Origin: Rubrivivax sp.
GTDB taxonomy: Bacteria; Pseudomonadota; Gammaproteobacteria; Burkholderiales; Burkholderiaceae_C
Direction: 5' to 3'
Assembly (NCBI GenBank): GCA_022843905.1
Contig: JALHMT010000006.1
Coordinates: forward strand, 1 to 64,000
Length of the DNA: 64,000 bases
The notes under the pieces were generated by a model, which worked only from the letters and a program-made list of their open reading frames with translations, had not been told where the DNA came from and ran no database searches. A program made the translations under genes and the position numbers. Positions 44,675 to 54,700 of this stretch are shown here, one piece after another. Each line of letters opens with the position of its first letter. The first letter of the stretch is position 1.

Positions 44675-45755
44675 GGAAGTCCTGGAGGACGGCGCCTCGA
44701 ACCGGGCCGCTGGACGATTGGGAGCATCGATTCCCGTCGCGGTGGATGCCAGCGAGCTTCGCTCCCGCTGCATCGAGCGCCTGTGCGAAAGCTCCGAAGA
44801 GTTCATCGAACTGGTCGTCAGCTGCACGGGCGACATCACTCATGTCAGTCCGTCCCTGGCCCGAAGGCTGGGACGCCAAGGCGCTTCCCTCACGGACGTC
44901 GGGCTCTCGGAGGTCCTGAGTGCGGAAGCACGCGCCTGGCTGCTCGGCGGACATGCTGCCACGCCCGGTCCTCGGGTGCTGCACTTCATCGATTCGCTGG
45001 GGCATCCGTTCTCTGCCAGAGTCCTGGTCCTGGTCGAGCCTGGACGTTTTCGTGCGCTCGGTCTGCTCACCGCTGCCTGCGACGTCAACGAGCAAAGGCA
45101 GCTGTACTCGCTGAACAACGAGCTGGCAGTCTCTTCGCGCGAGTTGTCGAGGCAGCGGCGACAACTCGAGACCTTGGTGGCGCAGACCCGTGCCCGGGAA
45201 CTGGAGCTGCTGGAGGCCTACCAGACCATCGAGCGGATTGCGCGTACCGACCCACTGACCGGCCTGTTCAACAGGCGGGTCCTGGACGAAGAACTACCCA
45301 AGGTGCTGGAGCGGGCCAGCTTGGCTCGGAGGCCCGTGTCGGTGCTGGTGATCGATCTGGACCACTTCAAGCAGATCAACGACCGCTTCGGGCACGATGC
45401 CGGCGATCAGGTGCTGGCCGAAGTGGCAGCCGTCATGCGTCGCAACACCCGAGAAAACGATCTGGCGGTGCGACTAGGGGGCGAAGAGCTCATGCTCGTC
45501 CTGTCTGGTGTCGGTTGTGACCGTGCACTCGCGCTCGCCAACGACCTGCGACGCGGTATCGGGAACGTGAGCGTGAGCGTGAGCGCCGTTGACAGCAGGG
45601 TGACAGCCAGCATCGGCGTTGCGACCTGGACGGGCACGGAAGAGCCGCTGCCGGTGCTGCTGGCGCGTGCGGATGCGGCGATGTACCGCGCGAAGGTCGA
45701 GGGACGAGACCGGTGTGTCGTGGCCGAGCCACCGCGCCCGGCACCTTGCAGTTGA
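44664..45755 (+). CDS. GGDEF protein (GGEEL variant) of the B12 operon
   Basis: 363 aa. The first 145 residues look like a PAS-type fold (FIELVVSCTGDITHVSPSLARRL ... RALGLLTAACDVNE). A coiled coil (about 145-190) leads to GGDEF: DPLTGLFNRRVLDEE, DLDHFKQIND and the active-site loop VRLGGEEL, with Leu in place of the final Phe. The RxxD inhibitory site (REND) is present. Since the acidic pair is kept, the enzyme is probably active, but this needs testing. Its start lies inside the B12-gene end, so cobalamin sensing may regulate c-di-GMP production (inference). The long frame starting at 44457 is rejected. Confidence 0.9.
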   Translation: MRAEEVLEDGASNRAAGRLGASIPVAVDASELRSRCIERLCESSEEFIELVVSCTGDITHVSPSLARRLGRQGASLTDVGLSEVLSAEARAWLLGGHAATPGPRVLHFIDSLGHPFSARVLVLVEPGRFRALGLLTAACDVNEQRQLYSLNNELAVSSRELSRQRRQLETLVAQTRARELELLEAYQTIERIARTDPLTGLFNRRVLDEELPKVLERASLARRPVSVLVIDLDHFKQINDRFGHDAGDQVLAEVAAVMRRNTRENDLAVRLGGEELMLVLSGVGCDRALALANDLRRGIGNVSVSVSAVDSRVTASIGVATWTGTEEPLPVLLARADAAMYRAKVEGRDRCVVAEPPRPAPCS

Positions 45756-45941
45756 AGGGAGTTCCAGGTCTGGCGGCGTGGAGCCGGACGCCGCGACCGT
45801 CGGGCAACGCAGCGCTCGATTCGCACGGTCCGGTCGAGGCGGTGCGACCATCGGTTGACTCTGTGCGCACCAATGTCGCGATTGCGAATCGGAGCCGCGA
45901 TCGGCAATCGATGTACGCGCGAGTCCGCGTAGTCTCGCGCC

Positions 45942-48344
45942 ATGTCGCCGCCCCAGCGCCTCGTCGTAGTTTGCGCATCAGCAGGCGGTCTGCAGGCAAT
46001 GCAGGACTTCCTTGCAGAACTGATCGTCGATGACGTCACGGCTGTGCTGGCGGCCATGCACCAGGCGGCTGACGCGCGCAGCGAACTGGCGGACCTGCTT
46101 CGATCGTCCGTCAGTGTCCCGGTCGATTGGCTGACCGATGGTGTCCAGATTGCCTATGGTCGCGTCCAGGTGGTTCCCATTGGACAGTCCATCGATCTGA
46201 CGGCCGACGGCTTCAGGTCCAGCGAAGGCCGCAAGCGCACGAGCAAGCCCTTCGATGAACTGCTGATCCAGGCGGCCCAGCGGTTCGGGGACCGCGTGTC
46301 TGCCGTCGTGTTGTCCGGCGCCGGCAGCGACGGCACGGAGGGCTGCATGGCGGTGGTTGCCGCTGGAGGCCGCGTCTATGCGCAGTTGCCGGTGGGCGCC
46401 GAGTTTCCGGGGATGCCGCAATCGGTCGTCTCAAGAGGAGTCGTCCAGCTGATGGGCAGTCCGCGGACTCTCGCAGAGTATCTGAACGGCAGCCGTTGGC
46501 CCCGCTCCACCGACGAAATCGGACGCGCGGCAGTCGAAGCGGCGCTGGTGCTCCTTGCGAAACGGGGCGGGCCGGACTTCCGCCTGTACAAGCCCGGCCT
46601 GATCGCAAGGCGGATGAGCCATCGCAGGCAGAAGCTGGGCTATCCGAGCAGCGAGGCCTATGTGGCGGCGCTGCACGGCGACGCTGCAGAGATCGATGCC
46701 CTGCGGCAGGACCTGATGATTTCGGTGACCAGTACGTTCCGCGACCCGGGCATGTGGGAGGCGCTGGCCCAGGAGGTCGTGAAGCCCATGGTGGACGGGC
46801 TGGACGCCCTGGGTGCGCAGGGTGCCCCAGGCGGACGCTCGCGGACCTTGAGGGTGTGGGTTGCTGCCTGTGCCACGGGGGAAGAGGCGTACTCGGTGGC
46901 CATGATCCTGGCCCAGGAGTGCCACAACCGGGGCAAAGGCCTGGACTTCCAGGTCATCGGAACCGACGTCGATGAACTGGCCATCGCTTCGGCCCGGTCG
47001 GGTCGTCTCACCGACGCGGCCGTGGCAGGGACACCGGTTGCGCTTCGGGAGCGATGGCTCGCGCCTGAGGTCGATGGGGTCCGCATCGTCGCAGGCCTGC
47101 GCGAGCATGTGCTGTTCGGTGTTCACGACGTGCTCGGCGACCCGCCGTTCGGAAGCATCGACATCCTGTTCTGTCGGAACCTGCTGATCTACCTGGCCGA
47201 TGCAGGACAGAGGACAGCACTCGCCAGCTTCGGACGCGCGTTGTCGCCGGGCGGCTTTCTGGTGCTCGGCCGAGACGAGATCCTGCCCGAGGGGCTGGCG
47301 GGCTGGCGGGCCCTGGATGGTGACCATCGGATCTTCCGCAAGACAGGAACTGGGCTCTCTGGCCCCGGCGAGAGCCGTTCCGTGGGCCATCTCGGGCGAG
47401 GCGGCGGACCTTCGCCATCACGGCGCGACGGTCTGGATGCCGGCGTCGCTGACGTCCTGAGCGCCCGGGAATTCAATCAGTCTGGAATGGACCTGCGCTC
47501 GGCATACGAGTCCCTTCAGTGCGTGAACGAAGAGCTGCACACCGTCAACGAGGAACTGCGCCTCGTCAACTCGCAACTCGACCAATCCCTGTTCCGCGAG
47601 AGACAGGCCTCATCCAAGCTGCACGCCGTCATCGCCTCGGCCGTGCACCCGCTCCTGGTGGTGGATTCGGATGGCCAGCTGGAACACTTCTCACGCAGTT
47701 CCGGCCAGCTGTTCCGCTTGCGAGCCGGTGACGAGGGTCGGCCGCTGCCTGACTTCGCGAACGACCTGCTCTGGCCGGAATTCGCGTCGGTGGTGCAGCG
47801 TTGCGCGACGCAAGGGGGTGAGTCCGTCACGAAAGAGGTGATGGACATCCGGGGCAGCCACTGGTTGGTGATTGCCGCGCCTGTCGGCGGCACGGGCCGG
47901 CACGAGCGAAAGGTGCTCATCACAGCCACCGACATTTCGCGGCTGCGTGATGCGACCCGGCTTCAGGCCATGCTGGACGCCTTGCCGCAACAGGTGGCGG
48001 TGCTCGATGCCGGTGGCTGCATCGAGTACGTCAACCGCGCGTGGCAGGACTTTGGCAGCGCCAACGGCGCAGATCCGGCGCGCATCGACGTCGGCGTCAA
48101 CTACCTGCAAGCAAGCGCACCCTCGGGCACGACGTCCGATCCGTTTGGCGAGCGTGCGTCGCGAGGTGTCGGTGACGTGCTGGCGGGTCGCGCAGCAAGG
48201 TTCCGCATGAAGTATCCATGCGCAGGTGCTGCCGGGATGCTCTGGTTCCTGCTGGAGGCGACCTCGCTGGCGCGGCCGGAAGGCGGGTGTCTGGTCTCGC
48301 ACACCGACATCACCGATTGGTTCAACGATGCAGGTTCGACGTGA
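45942..48344 (+). CDS. CheB-CheR-PAS fusion protein
   Basis: 800 aa. The CheB-like methylesterase domain (about 1-180) has Ser in CASAGGLQ, His in MHQAAD and Asp in LSGAGSDGTEG, so the triad is there. The CheR-like domain (about 200-475) has TSTFRDPGMW, the SAM loop VAACATGEEAYS and ILFCRNLLIYL. A coiled coil (about 505-555, NEELHTVNEELRLVN) and two PAS domains (about 560-660 and 665-795) follow. Such fusions are found in signalling kinase networks and often act outside classical chemotaxis. It precedes a histidine kinase by 9 bp and may adjust it or the neighbouring MCPs. Confidence 0.93.
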   Translation: MSPPQRLVVVCASAGGLQAMQDFLAELIVDDVTAVLAAMHQAADARSELADLLRSSVSVPVDWLTDGVQIAYGRVQVVPIGQSIDLTADGFRSSEGRKRTSKPFDELLIQAAQRFGDRVSAVVLSGAGSDGTEGCMAVVAAGGRVYAQLPVGAEFPGMPQSVVSRGVVQLMGSPRTLAEYLNGSRWPRSTDEIGRAAVEAALVLLAKRGGPDFRLYKPGLIARRMSHRRQKLGYPSSEAYVAALHGDAAEIDALRQDLMISVTSTFRDPGMWEALAQEVVKPMVDGLDALGAQGAPGGRSRTLRVWVAACATGEEAYSVAMILAQECHNRGKGLDFQVIGTDVDELAIASARSGRLTDAAVAGTPVALRERWLAPEVDGVRIVAGLREHVLFGVHDVLGDPPFGSIDILFCRNLLIYLADAGQRTALASFGRALSPGGFLVLGRDEILPEGLAGWRALDGDHRIFRKTGTGLSGPGESRSVGHLGRGGGPSPSRRDGLDAGVADVLSAREFNQSGMDLRSAYESLQCVNEELHTVNEELRLVNSQLDQSLFRERQASSKLHAVIASAVHPLLVVDSDGQLEHFSRSSGQLFRLRAGDEGRPLPDFANDLLWPEFASVVQRCATQGGESVTKEVMDIRGSHWLVIAAPVGGTGRHERKVLITATDISRLRDATRLQAMLDALPQQVAVLDAGGCIEYVNRAWQDFGSANGADPARIDVGVNYLQASAPSGTTSDPFGERASRGVGDVLAGRAARFRMKYPCAGAAGMLWFLLEATSLARPEGGCLVSHTDITDWFNDAGST

Positions 48345-48353
48345 GGGATCCAG

Positions 48354-49691
48354 ATGGTCGATGATCGCTTTCCGCCTCAAGAAGCAGCGAAACTGTTCGG
48401 GCCGTGGGATACCTTGATGGGTCAACTGCGGGACACGAGCGATGCAGCGCCGGAACTGATCGAGGCATTGCGGACGGCACACGTCGAGCTCGAGTTGCAG
48501 GCGGATGAGCTGCGTCGCTCGCAGGAAGTCATCAGCTCGGCGCTGGCCACCTCCGACGCCATGTTCGAAGTATTGCCGCTGCCCTTGTGGGTGGTTGCAG
48601 GCGGTGGACGCATCGTTCGCGCCAACGCGGGTGCCATGGCAATGTTCGCGGCGCTTCGAGTAGGAGACGACCTGAGCGACCTGCTCTCCACGGCGCGCGA
48701 CCGAACGCGCCTGTCGCGGGCCTTGGAGTCGATCGCCAGCGCTGGGTCGGCATCGGTTCCAGCGGTCGAGATTCGCGCGGACTTGAAGGAGGGCGCTGGC
48801 TACAGGGGCGATCTGCGCATGCGGCGCGTCGTGGGCGATGGGGGTCGTGTCCTGGCCGTTGCCGCCTTCGTTGATCTCACCCGCGAGATGAACCGGGAGG
48901 CCGCACTCGACATGGCCCTGGCCCAGGCCAACGACGCTGCACTCGCCAAGTCCGACTTCTTGAGGGCTGTCAGCCATGAACTGCGAACGCCGCTCAATGC
49001 GGTCGTGGGGTTTTCGCAGCTCCTTCAGCGGCACTTCGATGGTTCCTCACCGGTGGAAGCTTCCACTGGCCTGGACTGGATCAAGACCTTGGGCACGGCC
49101 GCACGGCACCTGACGACATTGGTCTCCGACTTGATCGACCTGCAGGTGCTCGAGGCGGGAAGGATGCGGATTCAGTGCGTGGATGTGCAGCTGCAGCCCC
49201 TGATCAACGAGGCCGTTGAACTGACGCGCTATCGGTTCGAGCAGCATGGCGTGAAGCTCATCATCCTGGCCGAACATGAGGCGGCCGTGGTGCACACAGA
49301 CCCGGCCCGCTGCAAGCAGGTGATCCTGAACCTGCTTGACAACGCTGCCAAGTACACGCCGCGCAGCCGTTCGGTGTACCTGGAGGTGGAGGCACAGGCA
49401 GTCGGCTACCGGGTGATCGTCAGAGACGAAGGTCCGGGCTTGACAAGGTCCCAGCAGGCCAACCTGTTCGAGGCGTTCAACAGGCTCGGGGCGGAGCGGT
49501 CCGGCGTGCAGGGACTGGGCTTGGGTCTCGCGATCAGCCGGCAGCTGGCGGTGCGCATGGGCGGACAGGTCGGCTGCGACAGTGCCCCGGGGAGGGGGTC
49601 GCAGTTCTGGTGCTGGTTGCCGGCCACGTCCCAGGCCATGCGACGGGCTGACAAGGTGGCAGCAGGCGGCAAGCCAGAGATTGACGATTGA
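48354..49691 (+). CDS. PAS histidine kinase
   Basis: 445 aa. An N-terminal coiled coil (about 30-60) and PAS domain (about 65-185) are followed by the dimerisation/phosphoacceptor motif AVSHELRTPLNAV (about 203-215). The ATPase domain shows N-box NLLDNAAKYT, G1 DEGPGL and G2 GLGLGLA. No transmembrane segment and no receiver domain, so it senses inside the cell and must phosphorelay to a regulator not encoded beside it. It starts 9 bp after the CheB-CheR fusion and shares its transcript. Confidence 0.94.
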   Translation: MVDDRFPPQEAAKLFGPWDTLMGQLRDTSDAAPELIEALRTAHVELELQADELRRSQEVISSALATSDAMFEVLPLPLWVVAGGGRIVRANAGAMAMFAALRVGDDLSDLLSTARDRTRLSRALESIASAGSASVPAVEIRADLKEGAGYRGDLRMRRVVGDGGRVLAVAAFVDLTREMNREAALDMALAQANDAALAKSDFLRAVSHELRTPLNAVVGFSQLLQRHFDGSSPVEASTGLDWIKTLGTAARHLTTLVSDLIDLQVLEAGRMRIQCVDVQLQPLINEAVELTRYRFEQHGVKLIILAEHEAAVVHTDPARCKQVILNLLDNAAKYTPRSRSVYLEVEAQAVGYRVIVRDEGPGLTRSQQANLFEAFNRLGAERSGVQGLGLGLAISRQLAVRMGGQVGCDSAPGRGSQFWCWLPATSQAMRRADKVAAGGKPEIDD

Positions 49692-50042
49692 TCACCACGC
49701 AGCCGCATCTCGGACGATGCGCCGGTACATGGCTCGGAACTCCATCCTGGAGGTCGCCGATCGACGAGGCGACTCGATCAGACCTCGGGCTGCCTTGTGG
49801 CAGGCGCCGATTCAGTGGGGTTGGCTGCGTGCCGCGGCAACCCTGCATCTCGCTTCACGCCCACATGGTCGGATCACCGCTCGGATTGAGATTTCGCGCC
49901 GGCGGTGACTCGAAAGTGATCTTCCGGACATGTTCTGGTGATCTGGTGATATTGAGCTCAGAGCCATTCGATCTGAGACTTCCTCGCTGAGGGTCGCCAA
50001 TCATTGCGAGCCCGAATCGGAAAGCGTTGCCGTGGTACTCGA
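49692..50042. other. 351-bp gap before the AraC-type regulator
   Basis: No gene, tRNA or strong hairpin seen. The segment 49905-50000 is less GC-rich than its surroundings (for example TGATCTGGTGATATTGAG), fitting a promoter region for the regulator downstream. Confidence 0.5.
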
Positions 50043-51548
50043 ATGACCAAGGTAGGTGGATTCTCGGCTGACCTCAGTTCAGCCGCCGGCCTGCCGGATC
50101 TGATCAAGGGCGTGGTGCGGAAGCGCACTCGAAACGCAACACTGTCGGAGGACCTGCTGGCTGTCTGGCAGTCCCTTCAGGTCATTGAGCCGACTTCGGG
50201 GGAGTGGGTGTTGCCGGCCCCCGAGCGGGGAGGCGACCGGCATCACAAGGCCATGTGGCATCTCGTTGCCGGAGGCGCTCTGCAGCCGGACCTGTCTCCC
50301 CGGGCCGGTCTGGCTCATCTTCGCCAGGCCGAGGTCCACTTCCGATCCCTGTCCATGCGCGACATGTGCCAGGCGGTGCGAGTGGAAGCAGCGCTGCACA
50401 TGCGCGAGGCGGGTTTCTCGGCGCTTGCACTCAGCTCCCTTGACTCCCCGGCGGCGCTGGAGGTCGATCACTTCGCTGCAAGCGTTCACGCGGCCCGGGC
50501 CCTGTGCCTGCTCGACCTGGGCCGGATCGAGCCTGCGGCGACGGCGGCACATGCAGCACGTCGAGCTATCGCTGAATCAAGACGAGGGGTCAGCCTGCGG
50601 GCGCAGTGGTACCTTGAGCTGGCCTCGGTCCAGCTGCGGGTGGTGGCTGCCGCTGCTGGGCGGCGATTCGAATGTCACCTGACCGAACCCCTGCTGGCAA
50701 GGGACAGACTGAACGCGGCCGAGTTCGCCCGGCTGCTGGACAGTCTGGGAGCGACCTCGCCCCACCGGCCAGGGTTCAGTGGCACGAGCGCGGGCCGCGA
50801 GAGCACAGCACTTGAGGGTCTGTTGCAGGCTGCGGAATGGTCAGGCGGAGTCGATCGGGGATCGGCGCTGGCGCGGCTGGCGGCTGACTTCGCCTTGCGG
50901 CCACGAGGGGTTGGCGCACAGGCCTGGCTGTGGCTGGGAACGACACAGCTTCTTGCGGGCCACCCGAAGTCCGCTCTGGCCTGTCTCCAGCAAGCCATCT
51001 CTGCTGCCACGGCCGTCGGGGCAGCTCGGGTTCAGCGGGGAGCGCAGATCGAGCTGGTGCACGCCTATGAGCAAGCGGGCCAATCGGCCGAAGCGCTCGC
51101 CGCACACAAGGAACTGCGCCGTCTGGAGGCTGTGTTGAGGGAGCGCTCAGCGCCAACGGATTGGTCACAACCGGATCCAGCAGCGTGGTCCGGCCCAGAC
51201 CCGGCAAGCATTCAGAACATGCATCTTCGTCGTGCGATCGCGCTCATGAACCAGGAGCCTGGACGGCTCACCGTCGAGTTGCTGGCGCAGGGCTGCGGCG
51301 TTTCCCGTCGCACCTTGGAGAAGGCCTTCCGGTCTGAACTTGGTCAGTCGGTGGCGGAGTGCCTGCGCGGACGGCGGCTCGCGATGGTGCGAGCCAAGCT
51401 TCTTCGCGGGTCCGACTCGATCAAGCGCATCGCCCTCGAGACGGGCTATCCGTCGGCCAGTGCGCTCTGCCACGACTTCAAGCGGGCGACCGGCGTCACG
51501 CCAGCCCGCTACCGTGCCGACGCGACGATGGGCGGTGAGACGGATTGA
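50043..51548 (+). CDS. AraC-family regulator with a helical-repeat sensor
   Basis: 501 aa. The C-terminal 100 residues form the double helix-turn-helix of AraC/XylS: LTVELLAQGCGVSRRTLEKAFRSELG, AKLLRGSDSIKRIALETGYPSASALCHDFKRATGVTPARYR. The rest (about 60-390) is alpha-helical with TPR-like stretches such as ALACLQQAISAATAVG and ELVHAYEQAGQSAEALAAHKEL, not the usual cupin sensor. A protein-partner or peptide signal is therefore more likely than a sugar. The start is uncertain: ATG at 50043 with a weak ribosome-binding site, or TTG at 50004. Confidence 0.87.
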   Translation: MTKVGGFSADLSSAAGLPDLIKGVVRKRTRNATLSEDLLAVWQSLQVIEPTSGEWVLPAPERGGDRHHKAMWHLVAGGALQPDLSPRAGLAHLRQAEVHFRSLSMRDMCQAVRVEAALHMREAGFSALALSSLDSPAALEVDHFAASVHAARALCLLDLGRIEPAATAAHAARRAIAESRRGVSLRAQWYLELASVQLRVVAAAAGRRFECHLTEPLLARDRLNAAEFARLLDSLGATSPHRPGFSGTSAGRESTALEGLLQAAEWSGGVDRGSALARLAADFALRPRGVGAQAWLWLGTTQLLAGHPKSALACLQQAISAATAVGAARVQRGAQIELVHAYEQAGQSAEALAAHKELRRLEAVLRERSAPTDWSQPDPAAWSGPDPASIQNMHLRRAIALMNQEPGRLTVELLAQGCGVSRRTLEKAFRSELGQSVAECLRGRRLAMVRAKLLRGSDSIKRIALETGYPSASALCHDFKRATGVTPARYRADATMGGETD

Positions 51549-51781
51549 CACGCGTTCACGGCGACAGCCGTGCATCGGACAGGGTTGACTCGGACGGACT
51601 GCAGGTGGCCCGAGCGCGAGGCGGCGTCGGCACCGCTGCATCGCGGAGAGAGCACCTAGGGCGCGTACCGAGGTCTTGGACCTTTCCCATCAGGCCGCTC
51701 CCGGTGCTTCGCAGTCATGCAGAGCGTGTCTGCGATAGGAGCGCCGCGGGCGGCTGCGAGCCGGTCGTTGTGCCCAACGAG

Positions 51782-54700
51782 TCACCAGATTTCTCGCCGG
51801 AGGACCACGTCTCGATGGGGCACGCCCCACGTGGCCAGGGCCGGGGGACCGCTGCTGCCCAGGCCGCCCAGGAGCCAGGGCAGTCCCATGGGCACGATGG
51901 ATGAAGGGCTTCCCATGCCGGCGCAGCGGGTGCCGGTGGCCGCCTCACCTGCCAACCGCAGCGTCAGCCGGCCCGGGGCTGCGCCGGGCGTGGCTGGCAG
52001 AGCGATCCATGCCCGGCCGCCGGCGGTGGTTACGGCTGCTGTCATCGGCGCGGCGCACAGGTCGGCCGTAAAGACCCCGCTCGGCGCCTCCACGCCGAGG
52101 TGCTGCGGTTGCACGGTGATGCAACCACGGTCCTCGGTCATCGTCACCCAGCCTGCGCTGGTCCAGCGCTGTAGCTGCAGCAGCGAACGCACGCCCGCAC
52201 GGGCATCGCCATGCGCTGCGGCCAACGCCAGGCGGCCGCTGTGAAAAGCCGCACCGAGGTCGAATGCCACGCCCGGCTGCGTTGCGCTGGCGGACAGCGT
52301 TGGGTTGCCCGGCACCGCGGCCTCGCTGGCGTCGCTGATGTCCAAGGCCCAGGTCCAGCCCGGCGTGATCGACGGCTGCATCTGACCGGGCGGCAGTTCA
52401 AGCACGAATCGGTCGAGGCCATTGGCTGCCACGCGTACGCTGCCGCCGCCGAGGTCACTGATGGCGACTGGGCCGAACGAACGGGCCAGCGTCGCGCTGC
52501 CAGCCGCTGAAACCCCGAGGCCGGGCGCCATCGCGGCCGCGCCGAGCTTCATCAGTGGACCGGTCCAGAGCGCGGTGGTGTTGCCGGCGGCGTTCTTCGC
52601 CGTCACCGTCACCTGCGGCGCGATGTTCCAGCCAAAACCCTGGCCAATGAAGGTGGCGCCGTGGCCGCTGGCCAGGCAGGCGCCGTTGGCGGTGGCGAAG
52701 CGTCCTGCGGTGGAGACCGCCACGCTCAGGCTGTCAGGCACGAAGCGGCCGACGTCGACCATGCCCGAGCGGATGGTGCGCGTGGCCACATCCGTGTCGC
52801 CGCTGTCGACACTGGCGTAGCTGGCGTCGGTCAGCTGAACCTGGATGGCGCCGACTTCGGCGTAGCGCACTGTGGCGTTGGTGTAGACGCCGGCCTGCGC
52901 CGCGGTGGCGGTGCTGCTCAGGCTGCTGGCATTGCAGCTTGCGGGCAGCACGCAGCCGGCGACCGCGAGCAGCGGTGTGCCGTCATAGCCCGGCATCAGG
53001 GCGCCGGTGGCGTCGCGCGCCTGACTGCTGACCGTGAACGGCCGGCCGGCGCGATGCACCACACCGCCGCTGGCGCCGGCGTTGTTCAGCGGTCGGGTGT
53101 TGCCGGCGGTGGCCGAGTCGCTGTCGCTGGCTGCCAGCGTCAACGTGGCCGGCAAGGCTGCGAAGGCGTCGGTGCTGCAGGCCGTGACCACTGCAGCACC
53201 ATGGCTGTGGGTCATCTTCAGCCGCATCGAGCGCGTGCCGTTGGCTGGTGGGACCAGGATGACATTGACGCGTGCGTTGTTGTCGAAGGTTGCCGTGCCG
53301 GCTGCCCCCACGTCGACCCAGCTGGCGCGGCAGTTGCCGTTGACGGCGCCGGTGTCGTCGCGAGCGTCCAGCCACCGCAGGGCCACGCTGCCCGTGAACC
53401 CGGCGTGCAGCGCGGTTCCGTTGGCGTCCAGTGCCACCACCGCCAACGACGTTGCGGCGCCGGCGACCTTGCTGCGGATCGTGCCGGCAATGGCGGCGGC
53501 CTCAGTGTCGGTCTCGAAGGCGTTGAAGCCGGCGGGCGCCAGCCCGGCGAGCGTGGTGGTGGTCCAGTTGGGGCCGAACTCGCTGGTGTTGCCGTTGCCG
53601 TCGGTGGCCGTGGCGGTGACGGCGTCGCTGACGGCCACCAGGCCGGCCGGGAAGATGATCGTTCCGTTGAAGCGGCCGTTGCCATCGGCGGTGAGCGTAC
53701 CCAGGTAGACCTCGCCTTCGCCGTGGCCGCTGGGGTCGGGTGCCGCCTTGAAGAACTCGATCCGAGCCCCGGCGAACGAGGCACTTCCGACACCGGCGCC
53801 TACGAAGCCGGCAACGGTCAGCTGGGTCGTTGTGTTGTCGATGCCGGCGCCGGTGATCACCGGGTGGTCCATGCCGTTGTTGGGCGCGCTGGCGCTGGTG
53901 GTGCCGTCGTTGGAGGTGACGCCGTCGGCATTCAGGTCGATGCCCAAGCCGGAGTTGTCGCGGATGATGTTGGCCGAGATCCGTGCCTGCGTCGCCGAGA
54001 CGCGCACGCCGGCGCCCAGGTTGCCGGCGATCAGGTTCGCCTCGCCCGCGCCGCTGCCGCCGAGCCGGTGGCCGCTGCCAGAGCGGAGATCGATGCCGGA
54101 GGCGAAGGTCGACCAAGCGGCGCCGTTCGGAAGCGCGGCGGTGCCTGCGGCGTTCAGCCCGACGACGTTGCCCTGCAGCACCACGCCGTGGCCGCGCACG
54201 ACAACCCCGCCGGTATGGCCGCCGGTGTTCCCGGAGATCAGATTGCCTTCGCCGGCCGCCGCTCCGCCGATACGGTGATTGCTGCCGCTTTCCAGGCTGA
54301 TGCCCCAGCGGCCGTTGCCGACGGCCGCCGTGCCTGCGGCGTTGGTGCCGACGTGGTTGCCGATCACGGTGACGCTGCCACCAGCTGCCCAGACGCCTGC
54401 GCCACCGTTGCCGGACAGAACGTTGCGCTGCGCGGTCGAGGTGCCGCCGATCACGATGCCGCTGCCACTGGTCACGAACACGCCGCCCGTGGTGCTGCCC
54501 GAAGGGCCATTTGGGTTGGCGATGTTGCCGTCCGGCGCCAGGCCGATCCAGTTACCCGCAACGGTCACGCTGGATGCCGCAATGTTCAGGCCGGCCTGTC
54601 CGAACCCGCCGATCACGAGACCCCTCACGGCACTGCCTGCTGCCGAGACCATCAGGCCGCTGGTGAAGCTCGGTGCCGCATTGCCGCGGAGTTCGACGAT

